From contig CAYGWM010000005.1 of the NCBI GenBank assembly GCA_964353555.1, forward strand, positions 16,050 to 80,049: a DNA stretch of 64,000 nt, in the 5' to 3' direction. The position numbers and the translations under genes are program-made. The DNA is from PR03 sp964353555 (GTDB lineage: Bacteria > Myxococcota_A > UBA9160 > PR03). The notes beneath the pieces were generated by a model that was not told the DNA's origin, ran no database searches, and was given only the letters and a program-made list of their open reading frames with translations. Below are positions 6,298 to 15,479 of the stretch, piece after piece (position 1 is the stretch's first letter; each line of letters begins with the position of its first letter).

Positions 6298-8763
6298 GTG
6301 GCTAAGGCCGGCGCGCGCCGCCGGCGATCGGAGCCGTCGCGCTCCGATTCGCCGTACGGGCGCCTCGCTTCCGAGTCGATGGGATTGGCGCTGATCGCGT
6401 TCTCGGCGCTCGCTGCGCTCGCACTTGCCACCTACGACCCGGGTGATCCCCTGTTCCGGTTGACCGCCGTCGCAAATGCGGCTGGCGCCGTAGGCGCAAC
6501 GCTGGCTGGCCTGCTCTTCCGCACCGCGGGGCTCGGTGGCGCCGTGCTGGTGGGAACGGCCGTGGTCGTGGGTGGCCGTCTGCTGCTCGGCCGCAATCTG
6601 CCGGGCGCGCGCTTCTGGACGGGCGCCGCACTGCTGCTGCTAGCGGCCGCGACGCTTCCGCCGCTCGCCGCCGCCGCGGGCGCAACCACGCTGGCGCCGG
6701 GGGGCAGTGGGCTGCTCGGCGAGTGGTTGGCGTCGGGCGAGCGGCTGCTGTTGAGCTTGTGGGGTGCGCTGCTGCTCAATGCGCTGCTCGCCGTCGCAGG
6801 CGGTCTGGCCGTGACGGGGGTGCAGAACGGCACAGCGCTCCGTTTCGTGGCGCGCCGGCTCGCGGAGATCGCACGCGCCTCCGCGGTCGCCGGTGTCGCG
6901 ATCGCGCGCGCGACGCGGCGTGCCGGTATCGAGGCGTTCCATGCCCTCGAGGCGATCGGCAACTTCGCGATCACGAGTGTCTTGCGCGCGCGCGACCGCG
7001 TCGTCGCCACGGTTCGCAATATCGGTGTATGGCGCGCGCGTCGCGAACGTCGCGCGCACCCACTCTCACCCGCGCTGGCAGCAGGTCCGATCGAGGCTCT
7101 CGCGTTGGGGGCGGAGCTCGAGCCGATCGCCGAAGCGGAGCCCGCTCCGCAAGCCGAGCCGACGGCTCCCACGCAGCGCTCTTCGCGCAAGCGCGAGGAG
7201 CCGGACATCGTCGATCACCGCGACGACCGCAAGAAGCGCAACCCGGAGCAGGAAGCATTCCTGTTCTCGGAGCACACGCCGCAGGGTCCATACCAGCATC
7301 CCGACATCGCCATCTTCCAGAGGCCGCCCGAAGTCGGTCGCAGCTACGACCGCGACAGTCTGATCATGAACTCGCGGATCCTCGAGAAGAAGCTCGCGGA
7401 CTTCGGCGTGCTGGGTCGCGTCGTGACGGTGCATCCCGGCCCGGTCATCACGATGTTCGAATTCGAGCCGGGTGCGGGCGTCAAGGTCAACCGCATCACC
7501 AACCTCGCGGACGACCTCGCGCTCGCGCTGCGCGCGCTTTCGGTGCGGATCATCGCGCCGCTGCCGGGCAAGTCCGTGGTCGGCATCGAGATCCCGAACC
7601 CCGAGCGCGACGTCGTCTACATCCGCGACCTGCTCGAGTCGGAGAACTTCCGCAAGAGCAAATCGAAGCTCACGCTCGCGCTCGGCAAGGACATCTTCGG
7701 CAACCCCGTCGAAGCGGATCTCGCCAAGATGCCGCACCTGCTAGTCGCGGGTGCGACGGGCACGGGCAAGAGCGTGTTCTTGAACGCGCTGCTCTGCTCG
7801 ATCCTGTGTCGCGCATCGCCGGAGGAGCTGAAACTGCTGCTGATCGACCCGAAGATTCTCGAGCTGTCGATCTACGAGGGAATCCCGCATCTGATTGCCG
7901 ATGTCGTCACCAATCCGAAACGGGCGTCGGCGGCGCTGCACGGCATCGTGCTGAAGATGGAAGAGCGCTATCGCGCGATGGCGGCGCTCGGCGTGCGTAA
8001 CATCTTGCAGTTCAACGAACGCGTGGATGAGCTGCTCGCAGACGGTCAGACCTCGCTGCGCTTGAAGCCGCGGCCTGGCGAAGACCAGGGGATCGAGGTC
8101 CCGCTCTCGCGAATCCCGTACATCGTCGTCGTGATCGACGAGCTGGCGGACCTGATGGTCGTGTCCGCGCGCGACGTCGAGGAAGCGCTGCAGCGTCTCG
8201 CGCAGATGGCGCGCGCAGCGGGCATCCACCTGGTGCTCGCGACGCAGCGCCCCAGCGTCGACGTCCTCACGGGCGTGATCAAGGCGAACTTCCCGTCGCG
8301 CATCTCGTTCCAGGTGTCGTCGAAGATCGACTCGCGCACCATCATGGACCAGAACGGCGCCGAGCATCTGCTCGGCCAGGGCGACATGCTCTATCTGCCG
8401 CCCGGCACCTCGAAGCTGCAGCGGATGCACGGGGCCTACGTGTCCGAGAAGGAGGTCGCGGAGCTGGTCGCGTTCTTGCGGACGCAAGGAGCGCCGCGTT
8501 TCGACGAGACGCTGATGCGCGCCAAGCAGGAGAGCGAGGAGAAGGAGGAGCGCGGCGACGACGCCGATGACCTTTACGACCGCGCGATCGCGATCGTCGC
8601 CGAGACGCGCAACGCCTCGATCTCCTACATCCAGCGCCGCCTGAAGGTCGGCTACAACCGCGCGGCGCGGATGATCGAGCAGATGGAAGAAGAGGGCGTC
8701 ATCGGGCCGCAGGTCGGCACGAAGCCGCGCGAGGTCTTCGCCCGGGCACTCGACGCCGAATGA
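6298..8763 (+). CDS. ftsK: DNA translocase FtsK
   Basis: Septum-anchored motor that pumps DNA during chromosome segregation and dimer resolution. About 821 residues: four hydrophobic N-terminal segments (roughly residues 25-175), a charged linker, then the RecA-type motor with Walker A GATGTGKS at about 485-492, LLLIDPKILELSIYEG, VVVIDELADLMV and LATQRPSVDVLTGVIKANFPSRISF. The C-terminal winged-helix gamma domain (ISYIQRRLKVGYNRAARMIEQ) should read orientation sequences. Start GTG 6298 follows GGTGGG and begins the usual basic N-terminus; TTG 6229 is an upstream alternative without a ribosome site. It overlaps lolA by ATGA. Confidence 0.95.
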   Translation: MAKAGARRRRSEPSRSDSPYGRLASESMGLALIAFSALAALALATYDPGDPLFRLTAVANAAGAVGATLAGLLFRTAGLGGAVLVGTAVVVGGRLLLGRNLPGARFWTGAALLLLAAATLPPLAAAAGATTLAPGGSGLLGEWLASGERLLLSLWGALLLNALLAVAGGLAVTGVQNGTALRFVARRLAEIARASAVAGVAIARATRRAGIEAFHALEAIGNFAITSVLRARDRVVATVRNIGVWRARRERRAHPLSPALAAGPIEALALGAELEPIAEAEPAPQAEPTAPTQRSSRKREEPDIVDHRDDRKKRNPEQEAFLFSEHTPQGPYQHPDIAIFQRPPEVGRSYDRDSLIMNSRILEKKLADFGVLGRVVTVHPGPVITMFEFEPGAGVKVNRITNLADDLALALRALSVRIIAPLPGKSVVGIEIPNPERDVVYIRDLLESENFRKSKSKLTLALGKDIFGNPVEADLAKMPHLLVAGATGTGKSVFLNALLCSILCRASPEELKLLLIDPKILELSIYEGIPHLIADVVTNPKRASAALHGIVLKMEERYRAMAALGVRNILQFNERVDELLADGQTSLRLKPRPGEDQGIEVPLSRIPYIVVVIDELADLMVVSARDVEEALQRLAQMARAAGIHLVLATQRPSVDVLTGVIKANFPSRISFQVSSKIDSRTIMDQNGAEHLLGQGDMLYLPPGTSKLQRMHGAYVSEKEVAELVAFLRTQGAPRFDETLMRAKQESEEKEERGDDADDLYDRAIAIVAETRNASISYIQRRLKVGYNRAARMIEQMEEEGVIGPQVGTKPREVFARALDAE

Positions 8764-9467
8764 GGGCCCTAAAGGCGCGTCGAAGCCGTATGCAGACGCG
8801 CGGCCTTTATTCGCTCCTTGCTCTCGTCGCTGCGGTCGTCGCGGCGCCTCGCTCTTCGGCGGCCGAAGCAGATTGTGCGAACCAGATCGCGAATCGTGTC
8901 GAGCAACGCTACGAGAAGGTTCGCGACCTATCGGCGCATTTCGAGCAGACGACGCGGCGCGTGTCGCTGGGAGGCCCTGCCGGCGATGCAATCGTCGCGC
9001 GCGGCGATGTCGTGTTCGCGAAGCCTGGCAAGATGCGCTGGTCCTATCAATCGCCCGAGCCGAGCCTCGTAGTCAGCGACGGTGCCACACTCTGGATCTA
9101 CGACCCGACGGCGCGTGAGGTCCAGAAGCTGCCGCTTGCCGCGGGCTATCTCTCGGCGGCCGGCGTCCAGTTCTTGCTCGGTGAGGGCAAGTTGCAAGAC
9201 GAGTTCCGCATCACTGCGAGCGGCTGCGGCGATCCGATCGTCACACTCGGTCTCACACCGAAGCGCGAGGCCCAGTATGAGCGGCTCGAGCTGCGCATCG
9301 ATCGCGGCAGCGCTGCCGTACGCGAGACGACCGTGGTCGACCTGTTCGGCAACCGCACGACGATTGCCTTCGACGAGCTACGCGAGAACACGAAGCCGGC
9401 GGCGAGCTCTTTCGCGTTCAAGCCGCCCGAAGGCGTGCGCGTGCTCAGCCCGCCAAGCGGACCTTGA
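8760..9467 (+). CDS. lolA: Outer-membrane lipoprotein carrier LolA
   Basis: Periplasmic chaperone that ferries lipoproteins from the inner membrane to the outer membrane receptor. 235 residues from ATG 8760, which overlaps the ftsK stop; ATG 8790 would give a more compact signal peptide (QTRGLYSLLALVAAVVAA). Family features are QRYEKVRDLSAHFEQTT, GDVVFAKPGKMRWSYQSPEPSLVVSDG and the C-terminal FKPPEGVRV. It is good evidence for an outer membrane. The ftsK-lolA order is common in Gram-negative bacteria. Confidence 0.92.
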   Translation: MRALKARRSRMQTRGLYSLLALVAAVVAAPRSSAAEADCANQIANRVEQRYEKVRDLSAHFEQTTRRVSLGGPAGDAIVARGDVVFAKPGKMRWSYQSPEPSLVVSDGATLWIYDPTAREVQKLPLAAGYLSAAGVQFLLGEGKLQDEFRITASGCGDPIVTLGLTPKREAQYERLELRIDRGSAAVRETTVVDLFGNRTTIAFDELRENTKPAASSFAFKPPEGVRVLSPPSGP

Positions 9468-10276
9468 GTCGCGTCGGCGCGGGATCCGCAACGGCCGGGC
9501 TTTGTCCATGGACGGCAATTCGCGTCACCCAGGTCTCATGCCGCGCAAACGGCTGCAGAGCAGGGCGGCGGGCGATGTCTCTCCGACGGCCCCGTCAGAA
9601 TTGCGGCGAAGGATCGATCGCGTCGCATCCCAAAGCGGCAGATTCGATGCAAGTTGCACAGCACTGGCGCCGATCGAGAAAGCGGGCACACGTGCGGTGT
9701 CGGCCCGGGGGTCGATACCCTCCAGCGGGCCTGGCAGCGATACGGAATGAACCGAGGGGGCGTTGTGCGAGCACTCACTGAGGGCCAGTACGAGCGACTC
9801 GTAGAATGCCTTGGGCATCTGGGTTCGCTTGACACGGATCGCTACTCTGATATGTTGGAATTCCCCGAAAAGGCTGAAAGTAATAGGGATTTTGGCCTTT
9901 CAACGAGATGGTGGATGCGACCGCGCAAGCGTCGACCCGGCATGCAGCGGACCCACTTGGCGGACCCGAGCGGGATTTGGACCGTGTCCGACCTGCTGTT
10001 TTCGGGGTCGCATCCCGGTGCGTTGGAAGCCTCGTGCCCGCGCGATCGCCGGCGGCGGCACGAGCGCTTGGACGAGTCGGCCGCGGGGGACTTTGCGAGG
10101 TCAGGCACCGCGGAGTCGTTTCGCGGTCCGCGCAGGTCGGATCCCGAGCCACTGCTTCGGAGCGACGACCCGCGGAGCGAAGCATGCTCCAGTGACGGCA
10201 CGAGCTTTGCAGATCTCATCACGCAAATAGTTCCTCGACTTGGAATGGGGCCGCTGAACCGGGAAGGGGCGCGACG
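9468..10276 (+). other. 809-bp region without a convincing gene; possible leader of the proteasome operon
   Basis: No recognisable protein is encoded on either strand. Composition differs from the neighbours, with an AT-richer stretch around 9845-9900. A frame open from ATG 9747 to 10280 would overlap the mpa start by ATGA, and its beginning (VRALTEGQYERLVECLGHL) looks faintly protein-like. Its codon use is unlike the neighbours, the rest is arginine-rich and low in information, and the best promoter (9829-9856) lies inside it. I favour a long leader or a decayed gene. Confidence 0.4.
9829..9856 (+). promoter_or_regulatory. Candidate promoter of the Pup-proteasome operon
   Basis: A perfect TTGACA (9829-9834) and TATGTT (9851-9856) with 16 bases between them form one of the best sigma70-like matches in the window. 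Initiation near 9863 would leave a leader of about 410 bases before mpa. No better promoter is seen closer to the mpa start. Confidence 0.45.
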
Positions 10277-12112
10277 ATGAGCGAGTTCGACGACGCCGGC
10301 AACATGGGGAAAAAGGGATTCGTCCGCGACGTGATGCGACGTATATCCGCGTCGGGTCCGCGCCCGGGCGACGATCCCGATCGGGATCCCGCCGTAACAG
10401 CGGACCCGGTCGAGGAGCTGCAGGACGCGCTGCGCTTCTTCGGCAGCGACTCCGCCGAGTTCCGCCGCCGCCTCGAGCGGCTGCTCGCGGAGCACGATGC
10501 CGCCCGCCGTCGTTACCACGTGCTCCGCCAGCAATGCGGCGATGCCGAGCGCCAGAACGAGAAGCTGGTGCACACGCTGCAAGAGGCGAAGCAACAGATC
10601 GAGCTGCTGAAGGAGGAGGTCGACAAGCTCTGCGCGCCGCCCAACAATTACGGCGTCTTCACGCGCTCGAACAAGGACGGCACCGCGGAAATCGTCGTGG
10701 ATGGCCGCGCGATGCGCGTGAACGTCCACCCGAAGGTCGATGCGAGCGGCTTCGAAGAGGGGCAGCTCGTGCTGCTGAACGAGGCCTTCAATGTGATCGA
10801 ACCGGCGGGCTACATGAGCCGCGGCGAGATCGCATCCGTGATCGAGGTGCTCGGCGATGGTCGCGCCATCGTGCTCGGCCACACCGACGACGAGCGCGTC
10901 GTCACGCTCGCCGACCCGCTGCGACGGGAAATCCTCAAGGCGGGCGATCACATCATGATCGACACGCGCACCCAGTACGCGTTCGAGAAGATGCCGAAGT
11001 CGGGCGTCGAAGAAGTGATGCTGGAAGAGATCCCCGACGTCACCTACGACCGAATCGGTGGTCTCGAAGAGCAGATCGAGATCCTACGCGACGCCATCGA
11101 GCTGCCGTACATGCACCCGGAGATCTTCCTCGAGCATCAGTTGCGGCCGCCCAAGGGCATTCTTCTCTACGGCCCGCCGGGCTGTGGCAAGACGCTGATC
11201 GCGAAGGCCGTCGCGAACAGCCTGGCCAAGAGCGTCGAGAAGCGTACGGGTCGCCAGACCACGGCGTTCTTCCTGAACGTGAAGGGCCCCGAGCTGCTCA
11301 ACAAGTACGTCGGCGAGACCGAGCACAAGATCCGCGAGGTGTTCCGCAAGGCACGCGACAAGGCCAGCGAGGACGTCCCCGTGGTGATCTTCTTCGACGA
11401 GATGGATTCGCTGTTCCGCATGCGCGGATCGGGAATCTCATCCGACATGGAGGCGACCGTCGTCGCGCAGTTCTTGTCGGAGATCGACGGCGTCGAGTCG
11501 CTGAAGAACGTGATCGTGATCGGCGCCAGCAATCGCCAGGATCTGATCGATCCGGCTGTGCTGCGTCCGGGTCGTCTCGATCTCAAGGTGAAGGTGAGCC
11601 GGCCGGATGCCAAGTCCGCGCACGACATCTTCACGAAGTACCTGAAGCCCGAGCTGCCGTTCCACCGTTCGACGGAGGAGCACTACGGCTCCGACCCGCA
11701 GAAGATCACAGACGGGCTGATCCGCGACACGATCGACAACATGTACGCCACCACCGAGGAGAACAAGTTCCTCGAGGTCACGTACGCGAAGGGCGAGCGT
11801 GAGATCTTCTACTTCAAGGACTTCTCGAGCGGCGCGATGATCCAGAACATCGTCGACCGCGCCAAGAAGAAGGCGGTCAAGCGCTTGATCGAGCAGAGCG
11901 AGCGGGGCATCCAGCTGGGCGACCTGATCGACTCCGTGCGGGACGAGTTCAAGGAGAACGAAGACCTCCCGAATACGACCAACCCCGACGATTGGGCGCG
12001 CATCTCCGGGCGCAAGGGCGAGCGGATCATCAACGTCCGTACCCTCATTACCGGGATCAACCGCAACGAAGGGCGGTCGATTGAAGACATCCGATCTGGT
12101 CAGTACCTGTAG
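10277..12112 (+). CDS. mpa: Proteasome-associated AAA ATPase Mpa/ARC
   Basis: Hexameric unfoldase that recognises pupylated proteins and feeds them into the 20S proteasome. 611 residues: N-terminal coiled coil (about 60-115, ERLLAEHDAARRRYHVLRQQ onward) that binds Pup, two OB domains (about 120-240), then the AAA module with Walker A GPPGCGKT at about 299-306, Walker B VVIFFDEMDSL and sensor GASNRQDLIDPAVLRPGRLD. The protein ends GQYL, the conserved C-terminal docking motif with penultimate Tyr that inserts into the proteasome alpha ring. GGGAAGGGG precedes the ATG. First gene of the locus, 24 bases upstream of dop. Confidence 0.97.
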   Translation: MSEFDDAGNMGKKGFVRDVMRRISASGPRPGDDPDRDPAVTADPVEELQDALRFFGSDSAEFRRRLERLLAEHDAARRRYHVLRQQCGDAERQNEKLVHTLQEAKQQIELLKEEVDKLCAPPNNYGVFTRSNKDGTAEIVVDGRAMRVNVHPKVDASGFEEGQLVLLNEAFNVIEPAGYMSRGEIASVIEVLGDGRAIVLGHTDDERVVTLADPLRREILKAGDHIMIDTRTQYAFEKMPKSGVEEVMLEEIPDVTYDRIGGLEEQIEILRDAIELPYMHPEIFLEHQLRPPKGILLYGPPGCGKTLIAKAVANSLAKSVEKRTGRQTTAFFLNVKGPELLNKYVGETEHKIREVFRKARDKASEDVPVVIFFDEMDSLFRMRGSGISSDMEATVVAQFLSEIDGVESLKNVIVIGASNRQDLIDPAVLRPGRLDLKVKVSRPDAKSAHDIFTKYLKPELPFHRSTEEHYGSDPQKITDGLIRDTIDNMYATTEENKFLEVTYAKGEREIFYFKDFSSGAMIQNIVDRAKKKAVKRLIEQSERGIQLGDLIDSVRDEFKENEDLPNTTNPDDWARISGRKGERIINVRTLITGINRNEGRSIEDIRSGQYL

Positions 12113-12136
12113 TGGGGACGGCGTGAAGAGGATTCG

Positions 12137-13621
12137 ATGGCGATTCCCAAGGTGATGGGGACGGAGATCGAGTACGGAATCACCGTCAAGAACGACCGCG
12201 ATTTCGACCAGATCTCCAGCTGTGTGCTCCTCGTCAACTCCTACCGGGAAGAGTCTGCGGCAAAGATCCTGTGGGACTACGACCAGGAAAATCCGCTCGC
12301 CGATGCGCGCGGCTTCCAGGTCGAAGGGGAGAAGTACACTCCGAACCAGCAGGAGAACATTGCCCGCAACAAGACGCTCGCGAACGGCGCGCGGTACTAC
12401 GTCGACCACGCGCACCCCGAGTACTCGTGCCCCGAGGTCACCAATGCGCGCGATCTCGTGATCCACGAGAAAGCGGGCGAGCGAATCGTCGAACAGAGCC
12501 GCCGCGACGCCAACCGGGTGTTGCCGCCGGGCACCCAGATGCTGGTCTACAAGAACAACAGCGACCGCAAGGGAAACTCCTACGGGAGTCACGAGAACTA
12601 CTTGATGGACCGGCGCACGTCCTTCAAGCAGATCGTCGAACATCTGATGCCGTTCTTCGTGACGCGCCAGATCTACAGCGGTGCGGGTAAAGTCGGCTCC
12701 GAGAACCGGGCGCATCCTTGCGACTATCAGTTGTCCCAGCGCGCCGACTTCTTCGAAACCGAAGTGGCGCTCGATACGATGGTCAAGCGACCGATCATCA
12801 ACACGCGCGACGAGCCGCATGCAGATCGCGAGAAGTACCGGCGGCTGCATGTGATCGTGGGCGACTCGAACATGAGCGAGTTCACGATCTGGCTGCGCAA
12901 CGGACTCACCGCGCTCGTGCTCGCGATGATCGAAGACGGCGCGGTCGACCGCGATCTTTCCTTCCGCGATCCGGTCCGCGCGATCAAGGAGATCTCCCAC
13001 GACGTCACTTGTCGTCGCGAAGTGGAGATGCAGAATGGCCGCCGGAAGAGCGCGATCCACGTGCAGCGGGAGTATCTCGAGATGGCGCGCCGCTATGTCG
13101 CGACGCGCGAGGTAGAGCCCGAGATCCACGAACTGATCATGGAATGGGAGCGCGTGCTCGGCGTTCTCGAGCGCGATCCAATGGAATTGCGCGGCGAGAT
13201 CGACTGGGTGATCAAGCGTGCGCTCATCGAAGGCTTCATGGATCGCAAGGGTGTGGACTGGGGCTCCGCACAGGTCCAGATGCTCGATCTGCAGTATCAC
13301 GACCTGCGACCCGACAAGGGCCTGTACTATATTCTCGAACGCCAGGGTCACGTGCGGCGTGTGGTGACGGATGAAGCGATCGAACGAGCCGTCTTGCATC
13401 CGCCCGAAGACACACGCGCCTACTTCCGCGGCGGCTGTCTGCGACGGTACGGTGCGCAGGTCTTCGGAGTGAACTGGGACTCGATCTCGTTCGGCATTGG
13501 CGACGAGCCGATCAAGCGCGTGATGATGGTCGAGCCGCTCAAGGGATCGAAGCAACACGTCGAGGAGCTCTTCAATTCGTCGCCCACCGCAGCCGAGTTG
13601 GTGCGCAATCTCCGGAGCTGA
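12137..13621 (+). CDS. dop: Deamidase/depupylase Dop
   Basis: Converts the C-terminal Gln of Pup to Glu so that it can be ligated, and removes Pup from substrates. 494 residues of the carboxylate-amine ligase fold. Nucleotide-binding start MGTEIEYGI; the insertion at about 38-65 (SAAKILWDYDQENPLADARG) is the Dop loop that distinguishes it from PafA. Catalytic Asp90 is in YYVDHAHPEYSCPE. Shared motifs are SYGSHENYL, FVTRQIYSGAGKVG, INTRDEPHADREKYRRLHVI and GDSNMSE. Because Pup here ends in Gln, Dop is required for pupylation. Confidence 0.96.
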   Translation: MAIPKVMGTEIEYGITVKNDRDFDQISSCVLLVNSYREESAAKILWDYDQENPLADARGFQVEGEKYTPNQQENIARNKTLANGARYYVDHAHPEYSCPEVTNARDLVIHEKAGERIVEQSRRDANRVLPPGTQMLVYKNNSDRKGNSYGSHENYLMDRRTSFKQIVEHLMPFFVTRQIYSGAGKVGSENRAHPCDYQLSQRADFFETEVALDTMVKRPIINTRDEPHADREKYRRLHVIVGDSNMSEFTIWLRNGLTALVLAMIEDGAVDRDLSFRDPVRAIKEISHDVTCRREVEMQNGRRKSAIHVQREYLEMARRYVATREVEPEIHELIMEWERVLGVLERDPMELRGEIDWVIKRALIEGFMDRKGVDWGSAQVQMLDLQYHDLRPDKGLYYILERQGHVRRVVTDEAIERAVLHPPEDTRAYFRGGCLRRYGAQVFGVNWDSISFGIGDEPIKRVMMVEPLKGSKQHVEELFNSSPTAAELVRNLRS

Positions 13622-13638
13622 GGCCTGCGTACCGCCGA

Positions 13639-13654
13639 CGAGCGCTAACGCTCG
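13639..13654 (+). promoter_or_regulatory. Small hairpin next to the pup ribosome-binding site
   Basis: CGAGCG-CTAA-CGCTCG forms a 6-bp stem with a 4-base loop that abuts the GGGGAGA Shine-Dalgarno of pup (13654-13660). It could stabilise or insulate the pup message between dop and pup. Structure only; function inferred. Confidence 0.3.
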
Positions 13655-13666
13655 GGGAGAATCGCC

Positions 13667-13933
13667 ATGCAAATCCACTCGAGAAGTCCGCGACGCGAAT
13701 CCGCTGGGAATCTGCGCTTCATCGGCGCTGCCGAGTCGCAGCAGCAGCAGAAGAAGGGTGGCGGCGACGGGGGCGACGACGGCAGCGAAAAGGGCGCCGG
13801 CGGCCAGAAGCTCGCCAAGAAGGGCGAAGAACTCAAAGAAGAGATGGACTCCCTGATCGACGAGATCGACGAGGTTCTGGAAGAGAACGCCGAGGAGTTC
13901 GTCAAGAATTACGTACAGCGCGGCGGGCAGTAA
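13667..13933 (+). CDS. pup: Prokaryotic ubiquitin-like protein Pup
   Basis: Small, mostly disordered tag ligated to substrate lysines. 88 residues, longer than the 60-70 usual in actinobacteria because of an Arg/Gln-rich N-terminal segment (QIHSRSPRRESAGNL, then a QQQQ run) and a Gly/Asp stretch. The C-terminal half is canonical: a helical, acidic Mpa-binding region (GEELKEEMDSLIDEIDEVLE), then ENAEEFVKNYVQRGGQ. The terminal GGQ is the form that Dop must deamidate. The start is ATG 13667 after GGGGAGA; no other Met lies before residue 57. Confidence 0.95.
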   Translation: MQIHSRSPRRESAGNLRFIGAAESQQQQKKGGGDGGDDGSEKGAGGQKLAKKGEELKEEMDSLIDEIDEVLEENAEEFVKNYVQRGGQ

Positions 13934-13959
13934 CTGCTCGCTGCCCGGAGGCCTGGGGG

Positions 13960-14766
13960 GTGCTCATCCGCGGCAAGTACCAAGGCGCGAGCTTCTTTGA
14001 GCTACTCGAAGTCGACTTCCCGCACCTGCGTCCCGCGACGAACGCGCGCGACGTAGCCGACGTATCCGTACTGCAAGGAGTGCCGCACGGCACCACCGTG
14101 CTTGCGATGCGTTATGGCGACGGCGTGCTGATGGCGGGCGATCGACTTGCGACCGAAGGGCATCGCGTCGCTTCGCGAGACCTGCAGAAGGTCTATCCGA
14201 CCGACGCGCACTCGCTGGTAGCGATCGCTGGCGCAGCGGGTCCGGCCATCGAGATGGCGCGCATGCTGCGCATCGAACTCGAGCACTACGAGAAGATCGA
14301 GGGTGAGGCGCTCGAACTCGAGGGCAAGGCAAACAAGCTCTCGCAGATGGTGCGGGCGAACCTGCCGGCCGCGATGCAAGGACTCGTCGTCGTGCCGATC
14401 TTCGCCGGCTACGACCTTCGCCGCCGGCTCGGCCGGCTTTGGAAGTACGACGTCACGGGCGGTCGCTACGAGGAGGCCGAGTTCGAGTCGTCGGGAAGCG
14501 GCAGCCTCTACGCGCGCGAGTCGATCAAGAAGGCCTGGCGGAGCGATCTGACGCGCGCCGACGCGCTGCGCATCTCGCTGCAAGCGCTCGCCGACGCGGC
14601 CGATGAGGATCGCGCCACGGGCGGCGTGGATCTCGCGCGCGGCATCTTCCCGCTCGTCTGCTTCTGCACGGGGGCTGGCGTCGAGGAAGTGACCGCCGAA
14701 GAGATCGAGCGAACCTACCGCGAGCACGTCGCGATCGCGCGCCAGCGCGTCGGCGCGGGGGCCTGA
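13960..14766 (+). CDS. prcB: 20S proteasome beta subunit PrcB
   Basis: Catalytic subunit of the bacterial 20S proteasome. 268 residues from GTG 13960 (GGAGG 8 bases upstream). The first 44 residues are a propeptide; cleavage in VPHG|TTVLAMRYGDG exposes the N-terminal Thr nucleophile (Thr45). From it, Asp17 (MAGDRL) and Lys33 (LQKVYP) of the mature chain are present, completing the catalytic set. Further typical blocks are LVAIAGAAGPAIEMARML and SSGSGSLYARESIKK. The stop overlaps the prcA start by one base (TGATG), so the two subunits are coupled. Confidence 0.96.
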   Translation: MLIRGKYQGASFFELLEVDFPHLRPATNARDVADVSVLQGVPHGTTVLAMRYGDGVLMAGDRLATEGHRVASRDLQKVYPTDAHSLVAIAGAAGPAIEMARMLRIELEHYEKIEGEALELEGKANKLSQMVRANLPAAMQGLVVVPIFAGYDLRRRLGRLWKYDVTGGRYEEAEFESSGSGSLYARESIKKAWRSDLTRADALRISLQALADAADEDRATGGVDLARGIFPLVCFCTGAGVEEVTAEEIERTYREHVAIARQRVGAGA

Positions 14767-15452
14767 TGTCGATCCCGTTCTACGTATCGCCCGAGCAGTT
14801 GATGCAGGACAAGGCCGACTTTGCCCGCAAGGGCATCGCTCGGGGCAAGTCCATCGTCGCGCTCGAATACGACAAGGGCATCGTGCTGCTCGCCGAGAAT
14901 CCATCGAGCCTGTCGAAGATCGGCGAGATCTACGACAGGCTCGCCTTTGCGGGCGTCGGCAAGTTCAGCGAGTTCGATCAGCTCCGGAAGATCGGCGTGC
15001 GCTTCTGCGACGTGCGCGGCTACGCGTACAGTCGCGAGGACGTGCGCGCGAAGGCGCTCGCGAATGCCTACTCGCAGGCGATCGGCGACGTGTTCACGCA
15101 GCAGATGAAGCCGCTCGAGGCCGAGGTGATCGTTGCCGAGGTCGGCGATCCGCGGTTGCTGGGCCAGGAGAAGAACACGCTCTACCGCGTCCAGTTCGAC
15201 GGCAGCATCTCGGACCACCGAGGCTTCTGCGGGATCGGCGGCACCGTGGAGCAGCTCGAGATCTACCTGAAGGAACACTATCAAGCCGGGCAACCCCTTG
15301 GGGATGCCGTGCGAGTCGGGGTCGCCGCGCTCTCGAATGGCGGCACTCGCATCGCCGCCGAGCGGCTCGAGATGTGTACTCTCGATCGGGAGCGAGCGGG
15401 CCGAAAGTTCCGCCGTGCCTCCGCCGATGAAGTAACGGCTATTTTGGGCTGA
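14766..15452 (+). CDS. prcA: 20S proteasome alpha subunit PrcA
   Basis: Forms the gated outer rings that receive Mpa's GQYL tail. 228 residues beginning MSIPFYVSPEQLMQDKADFA, closely matching the actinobacterial alpha N-terminus. Other hallmarks are ARKGIARGKSIVALEYDKG, LAENPSSLSKIGEIYDRLAFAG, GKFSEFDQLRKIGVRF and RGYAYSREDV. It lacks a catalytic Thr, as expected for an alpha subunit. Its start shares a base with the prcB stop. Confidence 0.96.
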   Translation: MSIPFYVSPEQLMQDKADFARKGIARGKSIVALEYDKGIVLLAENPSSLSKIGEIYDRLAFAGVGKFSEFDQLRKIGVRFCDVRGYAYSREDVRAKALANAYSQAIGDVFTQQMKPLEAEVIVAEVGDPRLLGQEKNTLYRVQFDGSISDHRGFCGIGGTVEQLEIYLKEHYQAGQPLGDAVRVGVAALSNGGTRIAAERLEMCTLDRERAGRKFRRASADEVTAILG

Positions 15453-15479
15453 CCGCAGGCTCAGAGCCGAGGTCGAGTC

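Noticed and set aside
9747..10280. A 177-codon frame overlapping the mpa start by ATGA
   Set aside because: Its codon use is unlike the neighbours, most of it is Arg/Ser/Gly-rich without motifs, and the best promoter lies inside it. Kept only as a possibility within the leader finding.
11438..13678. A 746-codon open frame antisense to mpa and dop
   Set aside because: It mirrors the codon pattern of the real genes in GC-rich DNA, has no recognisable domain, and both sense genes are intact and canonical.
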